A stretch of DNA of 64,000 bases from contig JABSSW010000016.1 of the NCBI GenBank assembly GCA_018902385.1, positions 496,001 through 560,000 on the forward strand, in the 5' to 3' direction. This document shows positions 35,298 through 45,603 of the stretch, piece by piece. Each line of letters begins with the position of its first letter. Within the stretch, counting starts at the first letter, position 1. Source of the stretch: Physcia stellaris (taxonomy: Eukaryota; Ascomycota; Lecanoromycetes; Caliciales; Physciaceae). A program made the translations under genes and the position numbers. The notes beneath the pieces were generated by a model. It was not told where the DNA came from. It made no database searches and saw only the letters and a program-made list of their open reading frames with translations.

Positions 35298-36980
35298 ATG
35301 TTCGAACAGGGGAAGAATTCAGATACTCGAGCGTCAGCAACATTGTTGGATTCTGAACAGTCCGACTATGGAGCCATATCAGGGAAAATGCCGGCTTCAC
35401 ACCTACCCAATGGTGATGACGACGCTCAGTCGACGGCCCAAATCATCACCAAAGAGCTCTCGACGACACAGCTTGCTCTTGTATTGGGAAGCACATACTT
35501 GGGCATTATACTTGCAGCACTTGACGGCACCATGGTCGCCACCTTGACCGCTTCCATCTCGGCATCGTACAATTCCCTCACTCTACTTGCTTGGCTAGCA
35601 TCCGCCTATTACATTGCCAACTCCATTCTACAGCCTCTGGCTGGCAAACTGACAGACATCTACGGTCGTCGAGCAGGCCTCGTCCTCTGCAACGTGCTCT
35701 TCTGCGCCGGCAATATAATTTGCGGCCTCGCCAGATCGGAGTCTATCATCATACTTGGGAGGGTTATTGCTGGTCTGGGCGGTGGTGGTCTCAATGCTAT
35801 ACCCTTGTTCATCACAAACGATCTTGTTCCGTTGCGGCGGCGCGGCGTGTGGCAAGGTTTCAACAACATCTGCTTTGGTGTGGGCTCTGGGCTCGGCGGC
35901 ATCTATGGAGGCTGGCTCAACGATACGATAGGCTGGCGCGCAGCTTTCCTTATTCTGGTCCCATTCACGCTTCTGTCTTGCGTCATGGTGGCTGTCTTCG
36001 TGCGCATGCCGACAACGGAAGCCAATGATGTCGAGGACAAGTGGAGACGGGTCGATGTTTTGGGTTCCCTAGTACTCGTCAGCGCAATCATTCTCCTCCT
36101 CGTTGGGCTGAATTCCGGCGGGAATACAGTGCCTTGGAATCATCCCTTGGTTCTTTCCAGTCTACCAATCTCTATCATCCTATTCGCCGGATTCGCCTAT
36201 GTTGAGATATATATGGCATTAGAGCCCATCATTCCCGTCAAGCTGCTGCTGAAGCAGACGGTCCTGGCAGCCTGTCTAACCAGCTGGTTTTTCTCAATGG
36301 CTCAATTAGCACTGACCTTCTACGCCCCCATCTTTTTCCAAATCCAGGGCAAATCTGCCAAAGAGGCCGGACTATTGCTGATCCCCACGTCCGTCGGTGC
36401 AGCGGTCGGTGGTATCGCTAGTGGCATGATCATTCGAGCGTCTGGCAGATATTACCTGCTCAACATTGTAGTCCAAATCCTCTTCCTGCTTCCCCTTGGC
36501 CTGGCGACCAGGTTCGACCTTCATACACCCGTTATACTGCCAATCATATATTTCTTCTTCACCGGCGCCTCCTACGCTGGCAAACTCACCGTCACAGTCA
36601 CCGCCCTCATCGCCGCCGTCGAACAAAAGCATCAAGCCGTCATCACATCCGCCTCGTACGCCTGCCGGGGCACCGGCAGCGCGATCGGCATCGCAGTCTG
36701 CTCGCTCGTGTTCCAAAACATCCTGAGGCGGCGCCTGTGGGAGGAATTCGGACGCGAACGCGGAGCCGCCTCGATCATTGGTCGCTTGCGGGATAATCTG
36801 CGCGAGATCAAGTATTTGCCGAATAACGGCTGGATGGCGAACGCGGAGGATGCGTATATGGATGCTTTGACGGGCGTGTTTTGGACGATTTTTGGCTTGG
36901 CGGCTGTTGGTACCGTGGCGAGTTTGTTCATGAGGGAGCATACCCTGCATAAGAACCTTGCGCGGAGGGATTCGAAGTGA
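35298..36980 (+). CDS. DHA2-type major facilitator (14-TM drug:H+ antiporter family)
   Basis: Single-exon frame of 560 residues. A hydrophilic first 50 residues are followed by hydrophobic segments through about residue 545, consistent with 14 helices. Seen: the LAALDGTMVATL motif in helix 1 (residues about 74-85, motif D1 of the DHA families), GKLTDIYGRR (motif A) near 115-124, LGRVIAGLGGGG near 151-162 and GGIYGGWLNDTIGWR (motif C region) near 200-214. DHA2 proteins export drugs, toxins or iron chelates, or import basic amino acids into the vacuole (Vba/Fnx1 branch); the substrate cannot be read from sequence. No biosynthetic genes adjoin it. Its last codons are part of a tandem duplication (see 36923-37149). 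Confidence 0.88.
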   Translation: MFEQGKNSDTRASATLLDSEQSDYGAISGKMPASHLPNGDDDAQSTAQIITKELSTTQLALVLGSTYLGIILAALDGTMVATLTASISASYNSLTLLAWLASAYYIANSILQPLAGKLTDIYGRRAGLVLCNVLFCAGNIICGLARSESIIILGRVIAGLGGGGLNAIPLFITNDLVPLRRRGVWQGFNNICFGVGSGLGGIYGGWLNDTIGWRAAFLILVPFTLLSCVMVAVFVRMPTTEANDVEDKWRRVDVLGSLVLVSAIILLLVGLNSGGNTVPWNHPLVLSSLPISIILFAGFAYVEIYMALEPIIPVKLLLKQTVLAACLTSWFFSMAQLALTFYAPIFFQIQGKSAKEAGLLLIPTSVGAAVGGIASGMIIRASGRYYLLNIVVQILFLLPLGLATRFDLHTPVILPIIYFFFTGASYAGKLTVTVTALIAAVEQKHQAVITSASYACRGTGSAIGIAVCSLVFQNILRRRLWEEFGRERGAASIIGRLRDNLREIKYLPNNGWMANAEDAYMDALTGVFWTIFGLAAVGTVASLFMREHTLHKNLARRDSK

Positions 36981-37149
36981 AGGGCATGGAAGAAACCGAC
37001 CTATGACGTGCGGTTAAGCGCGTGATTAGACTTATGGTTTGTTCATGAGGGAGCATACACTGCATAAAAACCTTGCGCGGAGGGATTCGAAGTGAAAGGC
37101 ATGAAAGAAATCTACCCATGACATGCCCTCAAGCGCCTGATTAGATTTA
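36923..37149 (+). repeat. Tandem duplication of the transporter's 3' end
   Basis: About 114 bp from 36923 recur from 37038 (offset 115 bp), including the sequence for the last 17-18 codons (LFMREHTLHKNLARRDSK), the stop and 50 bp of 3' flank. The copies differ by roughly a dozen changes, mostly in the non-coding part. The first copy terminates the protein, so the second is untranslated. Confidence 0.85.
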
Positions 37150-37844
37150 TGACGTTTGGATAGAGGATGGAGGATAGACTACAAAGCCCTCCCTGTACCT
37201 GCACCGTTGCTCTACTCTCCTCCTCGTCCGATCCGGGCACACAATCCCACTGAGTTCCAACCCCTTCGACTCCCGAGAAGTTTCCTATGCTGCTCTGTTC
37301 CTGCACCTACCCAGTCCACCCAAGATAGATATCAGTCAAATGACAAGGAAAAGGCTGTACACTTCTCACTGAGCGAAACCTTTCCGATCTCCTTTTTACA
37401 TAACCTGCTCCTGCAAATATTCGATTTCTATAAAGCCGGGTTTTCCAATTTAGATTGCACGAAAGTTAAGCCCCTTTTTCGGGAATGTGGAGTTGAGTAG
37501 ATGAGACGAGAGCAGATGAGACGAATCTTAGAACCAGTAATCATGTCAGCAGACTATCACCGCTCTTTCGCTGGGTTGTCGAGACACACGCTTTCAGGAT
37601 AGGGGGATATCAGCAAAGCGGCAGTATTCAACAAGAATGAGCAATCTCTCTTCATCCCCTGAATACAGCCTAAGCAAAAAAACGGTTTAATTACTCCAAT
37701 GCCTACTTCCTCCCTGCCTCCCTGCATCGTCCTCCAACAAAAACACCACAACCCTTCCCCATTCCCCCTCACCCACAGTCCCTCACCCACCATCCCACCC
37801 CCTCGCCCACAGTCCCTCACCCACCATCCCACCCCCTCCCGCCC
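37150..37844. other. Intergenic region with a C-rich minisatellite
   Basis: Convergent 3' ends. A frame at 37156-37500 is not recognised. At about 37772-37840 a roughly 34-bp C-rich unit (CACAGTCCCTCACCCACCAT plus about 14 more bases) occurs twice in tandem. Confidence 0.5.
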
Positions 37845-38333
37845 CTACCCATTCCTACAATCACGCGGATGGCAAACATTGAAAATCCCGCCATCGCCAG
37901 GACAATGGATGCAGTTCGGCGCCGGGTCGCAGCACATGCCTATGATCCTCCCACACGCATCTACCCAAGCAAAAAAAAAAAAAAGTTAATTAGCCCGTAT
38001 ACCAACTTTGTTCGTGAGGAGGTAAAAATCGACGAAAATGGAAATAATGAGGGGGGGGAAAACTTACTCCCTGGGCTGATGCATTCGATTTTGGGCTGCT
38101 TGAGACCGATGGAGATGAGGATCGCCTCGGTTGTGCTTGCTAGGCTGACGTGGCTGCGGACTGGGGGGTTGATGTCGTTGACACGTTAGTTATTTGGAGG
38201 AAGGGAAGGAGGGAGGATGGGACTAGGGAGAGGGGAGAAGAGCTTTACTTTCGGCGAGCTCCTCGTTGAGGGCCGGGGCCGCGAGGGAGCAAGTGCTGAG
38301 GACGGAAGCTAGGATGAAGGTCGCGAGCTTCAT
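37845..38333 (-). CDS. Small secreted cysteine-rich protein (candidate effector)
   Basis: Three exons: 38333-38249, 38160-38068, 37960-37845; introns of 88 bp (GTAAAG...CCCCAG) and 107 bp (GTAAGT...GGGTAG, with a 14-T tract). The product is 97 residues. The N-terminus MKLATFILASVLSTCSLAAP is a textbook signal peptide, cleaved probably after Ala-19 or nearby. The mature chain has eight cysteines, all in the last 45 residues, spaced C-x6-C-x6-CC-x5-C-x2-C-x9-C-x4-C, ending DCRNG. The C-C-CC-C-C spacing resembles knottin or other disulfide-rich secreted peptides, but I recognise no named family. No single reading frame shows it. The phases of all three exons agree and the only in-frame stop is the last codon. 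Confidence 0.7.
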
Positions 38334-39547
38334 GGTGAGTTGCTCTGCTGGATGGGAGTAAGTATGAGTTTAAAGGCAAGTGTTTGAAGAGGAAAAGACA
38401 AGGTGGAAAGGAAGATGAGAAGTCGGGGGTCCTTATACGCCTTGGGATGGGCCTGGACAATGAGGACCTTCAGAGTCGAACCCGGATTTGCTGGCTCGAA
38501 CGTCATGAACCTCTGATCTTTGCCTTTGTGGACCATGCGGCTTGCCTGGATTGGACTGAGGTTTGCAACTGGATACCGGTTCTGTTGCTGCTCATCCCCA
38601 CTCGAGTGCGTTGGAGGCGTTCTCGATGATGAGCGTTGCAGAGTGATCCAACGTATCATGCGTGTACACGGACGAGGGCCAATCCTTACCAATGTCGATA
38701 TCGAATCTCGTATCAACGATTTTTCATGAAAATGCATACCCCGCTCGGACAATGCTCTGTCTGCGCACGGTCGATATGGATCAGAAAATGGATACGTGAA
38801 TAGGGTCGAATAAGCTGTGTGGCACTGATTTCAAATCGCTCACTTGTTGCTCCGCTGACAGTAGTTTCTGGTCGGCTTCGGTCGGCTTCAGCGCCACCGA
38901 ACTTCCATAAAATAGAGCAGACTAGTCTCCAGCTACACCAATACGGCCGACTTGGGTGCTGCATGCACTTTGGAGCTGCATGTGGGCTCAATAAAACCTG
39001 TTTTGCCAAGTAACAAGCAGATATTTGTGACGAAAGAGCCTGCGTATACCCATCGCCCGGGTAGGATAAAGGAAAGTACGATATCATCAAGAAACAGGCG
39101 TGAACTCTCCTTTCTAGGATGTATTCACCCCTAAGCTTTTTCTAAAACTGTTCGTCACGGGTCGTGCCGCTTAACGGCGTTCTACTTGTTGTGGTAACAA
39201 TATATACTGGACCGGTAAAGAGCTGCATGCGAGGCGCTCAAAGAGGGTCGATATCAGAATGGTGGGGGCAAAATCCTTTTCGGTATCCAGAGAATTTCGA
39301 TGATGTATGTTTCCCCTCTCTTCTCCAGCTCTGTGTAACCCGGGCATTTACTTTGATTCGTTTCGGGCACGTAGAACCAAGTACGTTCCAACACGTCGAT
39401 CTCGAGGATAGGTGACCTTGGGCTGGCTCGGTGACTCGATGCACTGTAGGCCACTTGATTTTCTTTCTACCCACGCGGCCACGCATTTTGAAAAGCAAAT
39501 CTGGGTGAGTTCAGGTGAAAGCTCCTTGCTGGTATCTTGGGGATGTA
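38334..39547. other. Intergenic region
   Basis: About 1.2 kb between the secreted-protein promoter and the NADH dehydrogenase 3' end. Several medium-length frames exist on both strands (for example 38713-39090 minus), none with a domain. No gene supported. Confidence 0.45.
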
Positions 39548-41330
39548 CTAGAATCTCGTGATATCTCTCCCGAAAGCCCAATTCAGAAACCTGTTTCCCG
39601 TCAGCGGAGATCATATACTCATTCGGAACAATGCCTCCCACCAATACGTTGGGATCAAGATCTTGTTTCTCCAGCTCACACTCATCGTCAAGTAGGCTCC
39701 TCTCCACACCAACCAGGCGAGATAGCCTTCCACCCCTTTCCCGCCTCCAGTCTGCAGCAGGCCTTTCGAGCTACCCAGGTAGGTCATGATGCCCAGGTTC
39801 TTGAGTTTGAAAGCCTTTGTAGCAGTCATATCATTGTTGAGATGCTTTCCCAGCCAAAGCGCTTGTTGACTAGCCGTTTGTGCGGTAGCCGGCAAGGGAT
39901 TGTCACGAACATTGGCGTTATCTCCCAGTGCAAAGACATCGGTCATAAAGGCACTGCTAGCCGATTCCGGCGCTGCGTGGCCCTCGGCCTGTTGTGGTTT
40001 TGCCTGTAGCTGAACGCGCATATGGTCGTCTATGACAATAGCCCCTGTCTTTGGATTCTTCTCGATCATCCAGTCCACGTCTTCAGGTACTCCGTCGGTC
40101 TGTGCACCTTTGACGAGTTTCGCTGACGCCGATGGAAAGCCGTGAACTTTCTCAAGCGATCTTTGGACGAAGGGGTTCATCATGTTCCCTGTACTCCAGG
40201 CACACATGCCAATACCTATTTCACCGTCCTCTTTTGTCGTAAGGGTGTAGCATCCTTGATCTTCACCCATCTCATTGGATGTTTTTTCTTTCGCCGCCTG
40301 AGGCAGGCCTGGTCGTAACTCTTGGATATGGTGTGAAGTACGTATGTCCACACGTTCTCTCTTGAAGGTTTCCATAGCGTACTGCCCAAGCTTCTCGTCG
40401 AACATGCTTAGGATCCTTGGTGCAACATCATAGACTGTGATCCGGACCTTAGGTGCTAGTTTGGGATACAGTTTGCTCATATCTTCGCTGACCAAGTCGC
40501 TCAGTTCTGCCGCGAATTCCATACCAGTGGGGCCTCCACCAACGACCGCAAAATTCAACAATTGGGTCCTGAGCTGATCACTCGTGGTCGGCAGAGCTGC
40601 GATTTCGAAGCATTCAAGCACCCTTTTGCGAATCCTCCTCGCATCACCAACATCCTTTATGAAATAGGCGTTCTCTTTCACACCTTTGGTCCCGAAGGTT
40701 TGTGAATAGCATCCTACGCTGACAACTAATTTGTCATAAGCCACTTCCCATCTCTTTCCTTCCTTTTTCTTGAGCCGCTTTTCAGACCGAGCTTCGCTAG
40801 TCATTTCATCAGAGTATGGTGCCTCCACTATCGCGTGGCCTTGTTCCGGATCAGCGACACTCTCTTCGACCGTGAGCATCTTCCGGCTCAAATCCACGTC
40901 ATCGGCCCAACCCTGCATAAATTCTACATTTGGCTTGTATCGGGAACGAACAGGTTCAAGGGCAGTTCGAAATTCGAGCGTGCCAACTGCGGTGGAATTA
41001 AGGAGAGGGGTGAAAACAAAATGTGATCGAGGAGAGATTACTAAGGTCTGAAATTTCTTTGCCGACAGCTTTCGGGATAGTACATATCCTATATAGTCGC
41101 ATCAGCGAATTGAGGACTACCAATGTCTTCGTCTCACCTGCCCAGCCAGAGCCAAGGACAATGACTCTTTCGCGATCGCCTTTGCTGGCGTCGAGAGCAC
41201 TTGGGTCGGTTGCAAACTTCCTGATTTGACGACCAGCTAGTGGTGCTGCAGAACTACCAGCCTCTGAGCTCAATAAGATTGACTCTATCAAGGGATTCGG
41301 AAGCCGCTGGAAGCATCGTGGTGACGCCAT
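39548..41330 (-). CDS. Alternative (type II) NADH:ubiquinone oxidoreductase, mitochondrial
   Basis: Exons 41330-41138, 41088-39642 and 39590-39548; 560 residues. Single-subunit rotenone-insensitive NADH dehydrogenase of the NDE/NDI family, oxidising NADH to reduce ubiquinone without pumping protons. The N-terminus is rich in Arg and Ser, a likely mitochondrial presequence. The FAD-binding VIVLGSGWAG (residues 56-65) is split by intron 1. SPRSHFVFTPLL follows at about 90, and the NADH-binding FAVVGGGPTGMEFAAEL is near 245. The 43-bp last exon restores the family tail TYWFLNWAFGRDITRF, whose hydrophobic end contacts the membrane. Internal versus external orientation cannot be decided here. Confidence 0.92.
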
Positions 41331-41628
41331 TCGTCAATTGGTTAATCTTGGTTCTGTAAAAAATTTACACTGCTGGAGACAATGGCCGGCAGTCCTCTAT
41401 GAGTCTACGGAAAGAACAATTGGAGAAAGAAACAGGAGACAAGTGACTCGGTTTTGTTCATGTTCGGTGAGATGACGCAAATGTGAAAAGCGGAAACAAC
41501 TTCGGCGATAAGGAAATCTTATCGAGCGGAAACACGAACACGAGATCGCGTGACATCGTGAGACAATACTACATTAATCATCAATCCAGTTGTCATCCCG
41601 AGAACTTCCTACCTTTGACTCCATGCTC

Positions 41629-42758
41629 TCATAGAAGTGTGTCTCCCAGTGCGCATCGCACCAGCGAACAGCCCGCGCGGATCGTTTCCTGAGCACCCAT
41701 CGCTTCGAGCGATGGATTGACCTCAACCTGCAGTCTCACATCAGCGGGTGCACTCGGACCGTGTATAATCACTCACCAAATCCATAGCAACCAGGCTCCC
41801 CGTTTCATGAACGCATTCCGCAATGTAGTCTCCCTCCCGCAATGTCAGACCGCCTCTCACCGGTGTTCCTGTGCTGGGCGCCCACTGCGGATCCAAAGCA
41901 TCAACGTCGAATGACAGATGTATTGGGGTATCTGTCCCAATATGACCCAGCGCCATTTCCATGACTCTCCCAATGCCGTATCTAGCACATGTCAGCGTAA
42001 GATTCACTATAAACATGGACCGACAATAACCGTACTTATCCACATCATGCATACTAAACGCCTTGATCCCATGCTCTTTTAATATTCTCTTTTCCCCTCG
42101 GTCCGCATCACGTATGCCAATGTAAACCAATTTCTTGACGCTGATCTTGTGACTAACTTTCAACCAACCGAAGATGTCATCCCGCTTCTCTTCCGCCAAT
42201 CCAGTCAGGAAAGCCACAGGCATACCATGGATGTTCCCGCTGTCGCTCGTCTCAGGCGTGTTGATATCGCAATGTGCATCCACCCAAATGACCGCCATCT
42301 CTTGTCCCAGACGCTCTCGAACGGCCTTTGCTGTACCAGATATGGTGCCGATGGCTATGGAATGATCACCACCCAACGTCAAAACAAAACGGCCGTGCTT
42401 CGCATGCTCGTAGACCTGCTCGCTCAGTTGCTGAGTTACTGCGCTTACGGCTAACGGTCGCTTCATGCCTCTGTAGTCGGGGTCAGACTCAGGGATGCGA
42501 TCCGAATATGAGTGTACGGTGTTATCATGGAGGATATTGTAGCCTAAGTCGTCTCGAAGTTGCGTAAGGAGTCCAGAAGATATAAGGGCCGAAGGGGCTG
42601 CGTCAACGCCAGGCTTGCACTACTCTTCATGAGCAATTACCGTACTTAGGCCAGATATGTTATCGGCTTACCTGACCACCAGAGAAGCCCACGGCCACAA
42701 CCCCTAAATCTTCGCCATTGGCAAGAAACTTTGGCGAGATTGTCGGTGGCGAAGTCAT
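41629..42758 (-). CDS. Arginase
   Basis: Exons 42758-42672, 42619-42036, 41981-41777, 41727-41629; 324 residues, normal for the family. Hydrolyses arginine to ornithine and urea in the cytosol. The binuclear manganese motifs are all present: GGDHSIAIG, DAHCDINTPETSDSGNIHG and SFDVDALDP. The C-terminus NPSLEAMGAQETIRAGCSLV followed by RCALGDTLL matches eukaryotic arginases. Exon phases agree throughout. A frame open upstream of the start ends three bases before the ATG but begins without an ATG; a shorter ATG-initiated leader frame within it (about 47 codons) could act as an upstream ORF if not spliced out. Confidence 0.93.
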
Positions 42759-43279
42759 TTTTAGGTCTCCTTCCGAATCGGTATGGCCACGAGAATCACG
42801 AGAGCAGGAGGAAAAAATGGAAATTGTTCTTGAAAGAAGCTGGCAAGCAGATAGGGTAGGTAATTCTTGGAAACGTACTTGAAGTCCTCTGGGTTGCAGC
42901 GCATGGAGGCATCAACGTGAAGAAAAAGAGCAATCTCAGTCACACGGTAAGGACAGTAGTTATATATCACACGCTTCACCAGAGAAGAGTTCCTATCGTG
43001 CGCTTCACCTCTTTCGCTCCATAACGTAACAATCTTGGTGCAAACCGCGCCTGCGGTTGGCAAAAATCGCGACGAACTGCACTTAGGGTTGATTCATTTT
43101 CGGACCATATCGCCCCTTACCCCTAAGTGCAGGTCCACCACGACTCTGATCGCTAAGTGAAGGTATAAGAGAAGCGTAGAAGTTTGTGACAAATTTGCGC
43201 TGATAACCCCCGCGCTACTATCAATCGACGCTGAAAAAAAAAACGCATGCGCACCAAGAGGATGGTCAAGGTCATAGAT
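42759..43279. other. Promoter side of arginase and 3' side of GatB
   Basis: About 520 bp. Contains the inverted repeat at 43077-43132 described separately. No gene seen. Confidence 0.5.
43077..43132. repeat. 12-bp inverted repeat around a 30-nt loop
   Basis: CTGCACTTAGGG (about 43077-43088) and CCCCTAAGTGCAG (about 43120-43132) are complementary. A shorter related CTAAGTGAAGG follows near 43152. It lies between two minus-strand genes, where a hairpin could sit in a 5' leader or near a 3' end. Confidence 0.7.
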
Positions 43280-45369
43280 TCAAGATGGTTTATCAGTCAG
43301 TAACTCCTCGAGGACAGCCTTGGCTTTATCTGCTTCGATGCTCCCCTTTCCCTCTCTCATCATCTGCCCAACAAACCACATCAATTTGCCACTTTGCCCC
43401 TTGCGGACCTTTGCTGCCATATCTTGATTGCTGTCGACGAGGTTTTGGGCCATGAGACGGTATTCCGCCTCTGGAAGCCTCTCAAGTTCCAAGCTTTCAT
43501 CGTTGATTATAGTTTCCACACTCCTTGTGTCATCTTGAAGGCCTAAGAGGAAAACTCTCTTCGCTGACTGACCTGTGATTCTGTTTCTCACCAAAGCCTC
43601 CAGGACATGGGCCAGAAGCATCGGGCAGTCGAACAACCTGTGGATGGATACTGTAGACGAACTCATGACGCTTCCAAATTCGTGGAGAGCCCTGAAAGGC
43701 TAGTTAGCTTTTAACGATGGCAACGGATCATCTATCTGCTACGCACCAGTTGGCCACCAGTCTCGCATGTTTCGCCTTTTCAGCTTTGGAAATTGAGGTA
43801 TCAGCTACGCATTGTGTTGCATTGCTATTACTTGTCCCATCTTGCAAGCATTTCACAAGGCATGCTAGAGCTTTATCGAAATACTCAAGTCGTTCTCCGT
43901 TGTCGAGCGTTACCAGCGTCTTGGCGTCCTTCAACGTCAGACCAAAATCATCGACAAGCTCTTTGATCGAAGTGTCTGGTAGTTCAGGCAAGGTTTTTCG
44001 AATGTGGTCGACAAGTTCCTATATACTTGCAGGTTAATCTTAGGCAATCTGAGTCGACTACGGTAACGCACCTTGCTGATAACTACCGGAGCCAGATCTG
44101 GGTCAGGCATATAACGATAGTCAACCTCGCCCTCTTTGCCGCGCAGTCTTGTCGTTTCAGTACTACCAAGTGTCCAACCCCTGGTCTCGCCTTCGATTGT
44201 GCCACCCGATTCTAGAACCTCGATTTGTCGGTCTCTTTCAGCAATGATAGCCTCTTCCACTGCTTTGAAACTACTCAGATTTTTGATCTCTGTCCGCTGG
44301 CCCAGGCCTGTTACACCAGAGTATTGATGGTTAACGACTGATCCAGTTCGTCGATCTTTCGAGCAAACGGACACATTCACATCAGCTCGCAACCCTCCCA
44401 TTTCCATGCCAGTCATGACAGCGTTGACCGCCTGTAGGGTGGCTTGGATCTTCTTGACGCATGCTGCCGCTGTTTGAGGAGAGTGAATATGGGGAAGAGT
44501 GATGATTTCAATCAAGGGATGGGAGACGCGATTGAAATCCAGCAGGGTTATCGAGTCTTGCTGAATAGTTTTTGCCGTGTCCTGCTCCATTTGGATCTGC
44601 TTAATGCCAACTGTGACTGATTGACCGTCTTCGGGGGCGATACCATCGTGATCATAGACAACAATTGTACCATCTTTCGCGAAGGGCTCTGAGTTGATGA
44701 TTAGCCCGAGGTCGCCGCTAATATCTAAGATGACGAACCGTAATACTGTGTGATCTGGTACCCAGCTGGCTGATCCGGGTAGAAATAATGCTTCCGATCA
44801 AATCTACTGCGACGCTGAATAGTGCAACCAAAGGCTAATGCGGCACGAAGAGCTGGTATCAGAGTCGCTTTTTGGAAGTTCTACCGAGAGATTAGATCCC
44901 ACTTAGTTTTGGGTCATGCGACGCTTCTCATACTGGCTGACTACCAGGATATGCAAGGTCGAAAACAGCAACATGGGTGTTGGGCTCCGCATCAATCGAT
45001 GTTCTTGCACCTGCAATATCAATGAGACTCCTGCGACATTACAAGTACGAAACTTTAAACCCTACGTGAAAAGAGCTTTCGCTCTGTGTTCAGTTGAGCA
45101 TGAACCTCGATGCCTACGGTCAACTCCCAATTCTCTGCTCTGGCTTCCCTGATCTTTTTTGCGTCATTGTGTTTCGATTCTCCAGCAGCACGTCTCTGCT
45201 TCGCTTCGTCTTTCAGCTGTTTACGGTAAGGAACGTCGCTGTTGATTCGAGCGACTTGTTGAAAGGGTGGCCATTGTTGGAGACGCCGAGGGGGCGAGCG
45301 TGACGATGCAGTCGACGAAAGGTAGGTAGAGAGTTTCCTCAGGCGGATTCCTGACGAAACGATGGACAT
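43280..45369 (-). CDS. Glutamyl-tRNA(Gln) amidotransferase subunit B, mitochondrial
   Basis: Six exons: 45369-45066, 45010-44934, 44880-44739, 44688-44072, 44018-43747, 43691-43280; 607 residues. GatB/Pet112 protein, the tRNA-binding and kinase subunit of the GatAB-type amidotransferase that converts Glu-tRNA(Gln) to Gln-tRNA(Gln) in mitochondria. Seen: a basic, Ser-rich presequence; [68 protein letters not shown]; and [20 protein letters not shown]; and the helical YqeY-type tail domain ([22 protein letters not shown]). Every splice restores a family block, so the exon model is firm. Confidence 0.92.
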
Positions 45370-45603
45370 GAACGCCTCATGTCATAAGTGGAAGTGGAAC
45401 AAGATGCAGTCTTGAGATGCAAGGATTGTCCAATCAGGGCGCGAGAGAGAAAGCTTGCCAAGCTCTCAAGGTCCCCACGAACGTGATTGCGCGACGGGAT
45501 TCAAATATCTTTGCTTGTTCGCACAAAGTACGGTAATAAGTCGAAGGTACAGCAAGATACCATCTCTGCTTCTCTGTCTTGGTCTATGTATGTACGTCTA
45601 TTC

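Noticed and set aside
36372-36950. 192-residue minus frame inside the transporter gene
   Set aside because: Antisense shadow of a well-supported coding sequence.
38470-38500. Possible tRNA T-arm (GGGTTCGACTC on the minus strand)
   Set aside because: The flanking bases do not form the required 5-bp T-stem and no acceptor stem or anticodon arm is visible.
35298-41330. Secondary-metabolite cluster around the DHA2 transporter
   Set aside because: No synthase, tailoring enzyme or cluster regulator is nearby; the neighbours are a secreted peptide and a respiratory enzyme.
42761-43063. 100-residue frame ending just before the arginase start
   Set aside because: It does not begin with ATG and has no recognised domain; at most part of it is an upstream ORF.
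43077-43132. Telomere-like TTAGGG/CCCTAA words
   Set aside because: One copy of each within an inverted repeat, not a tandem array.
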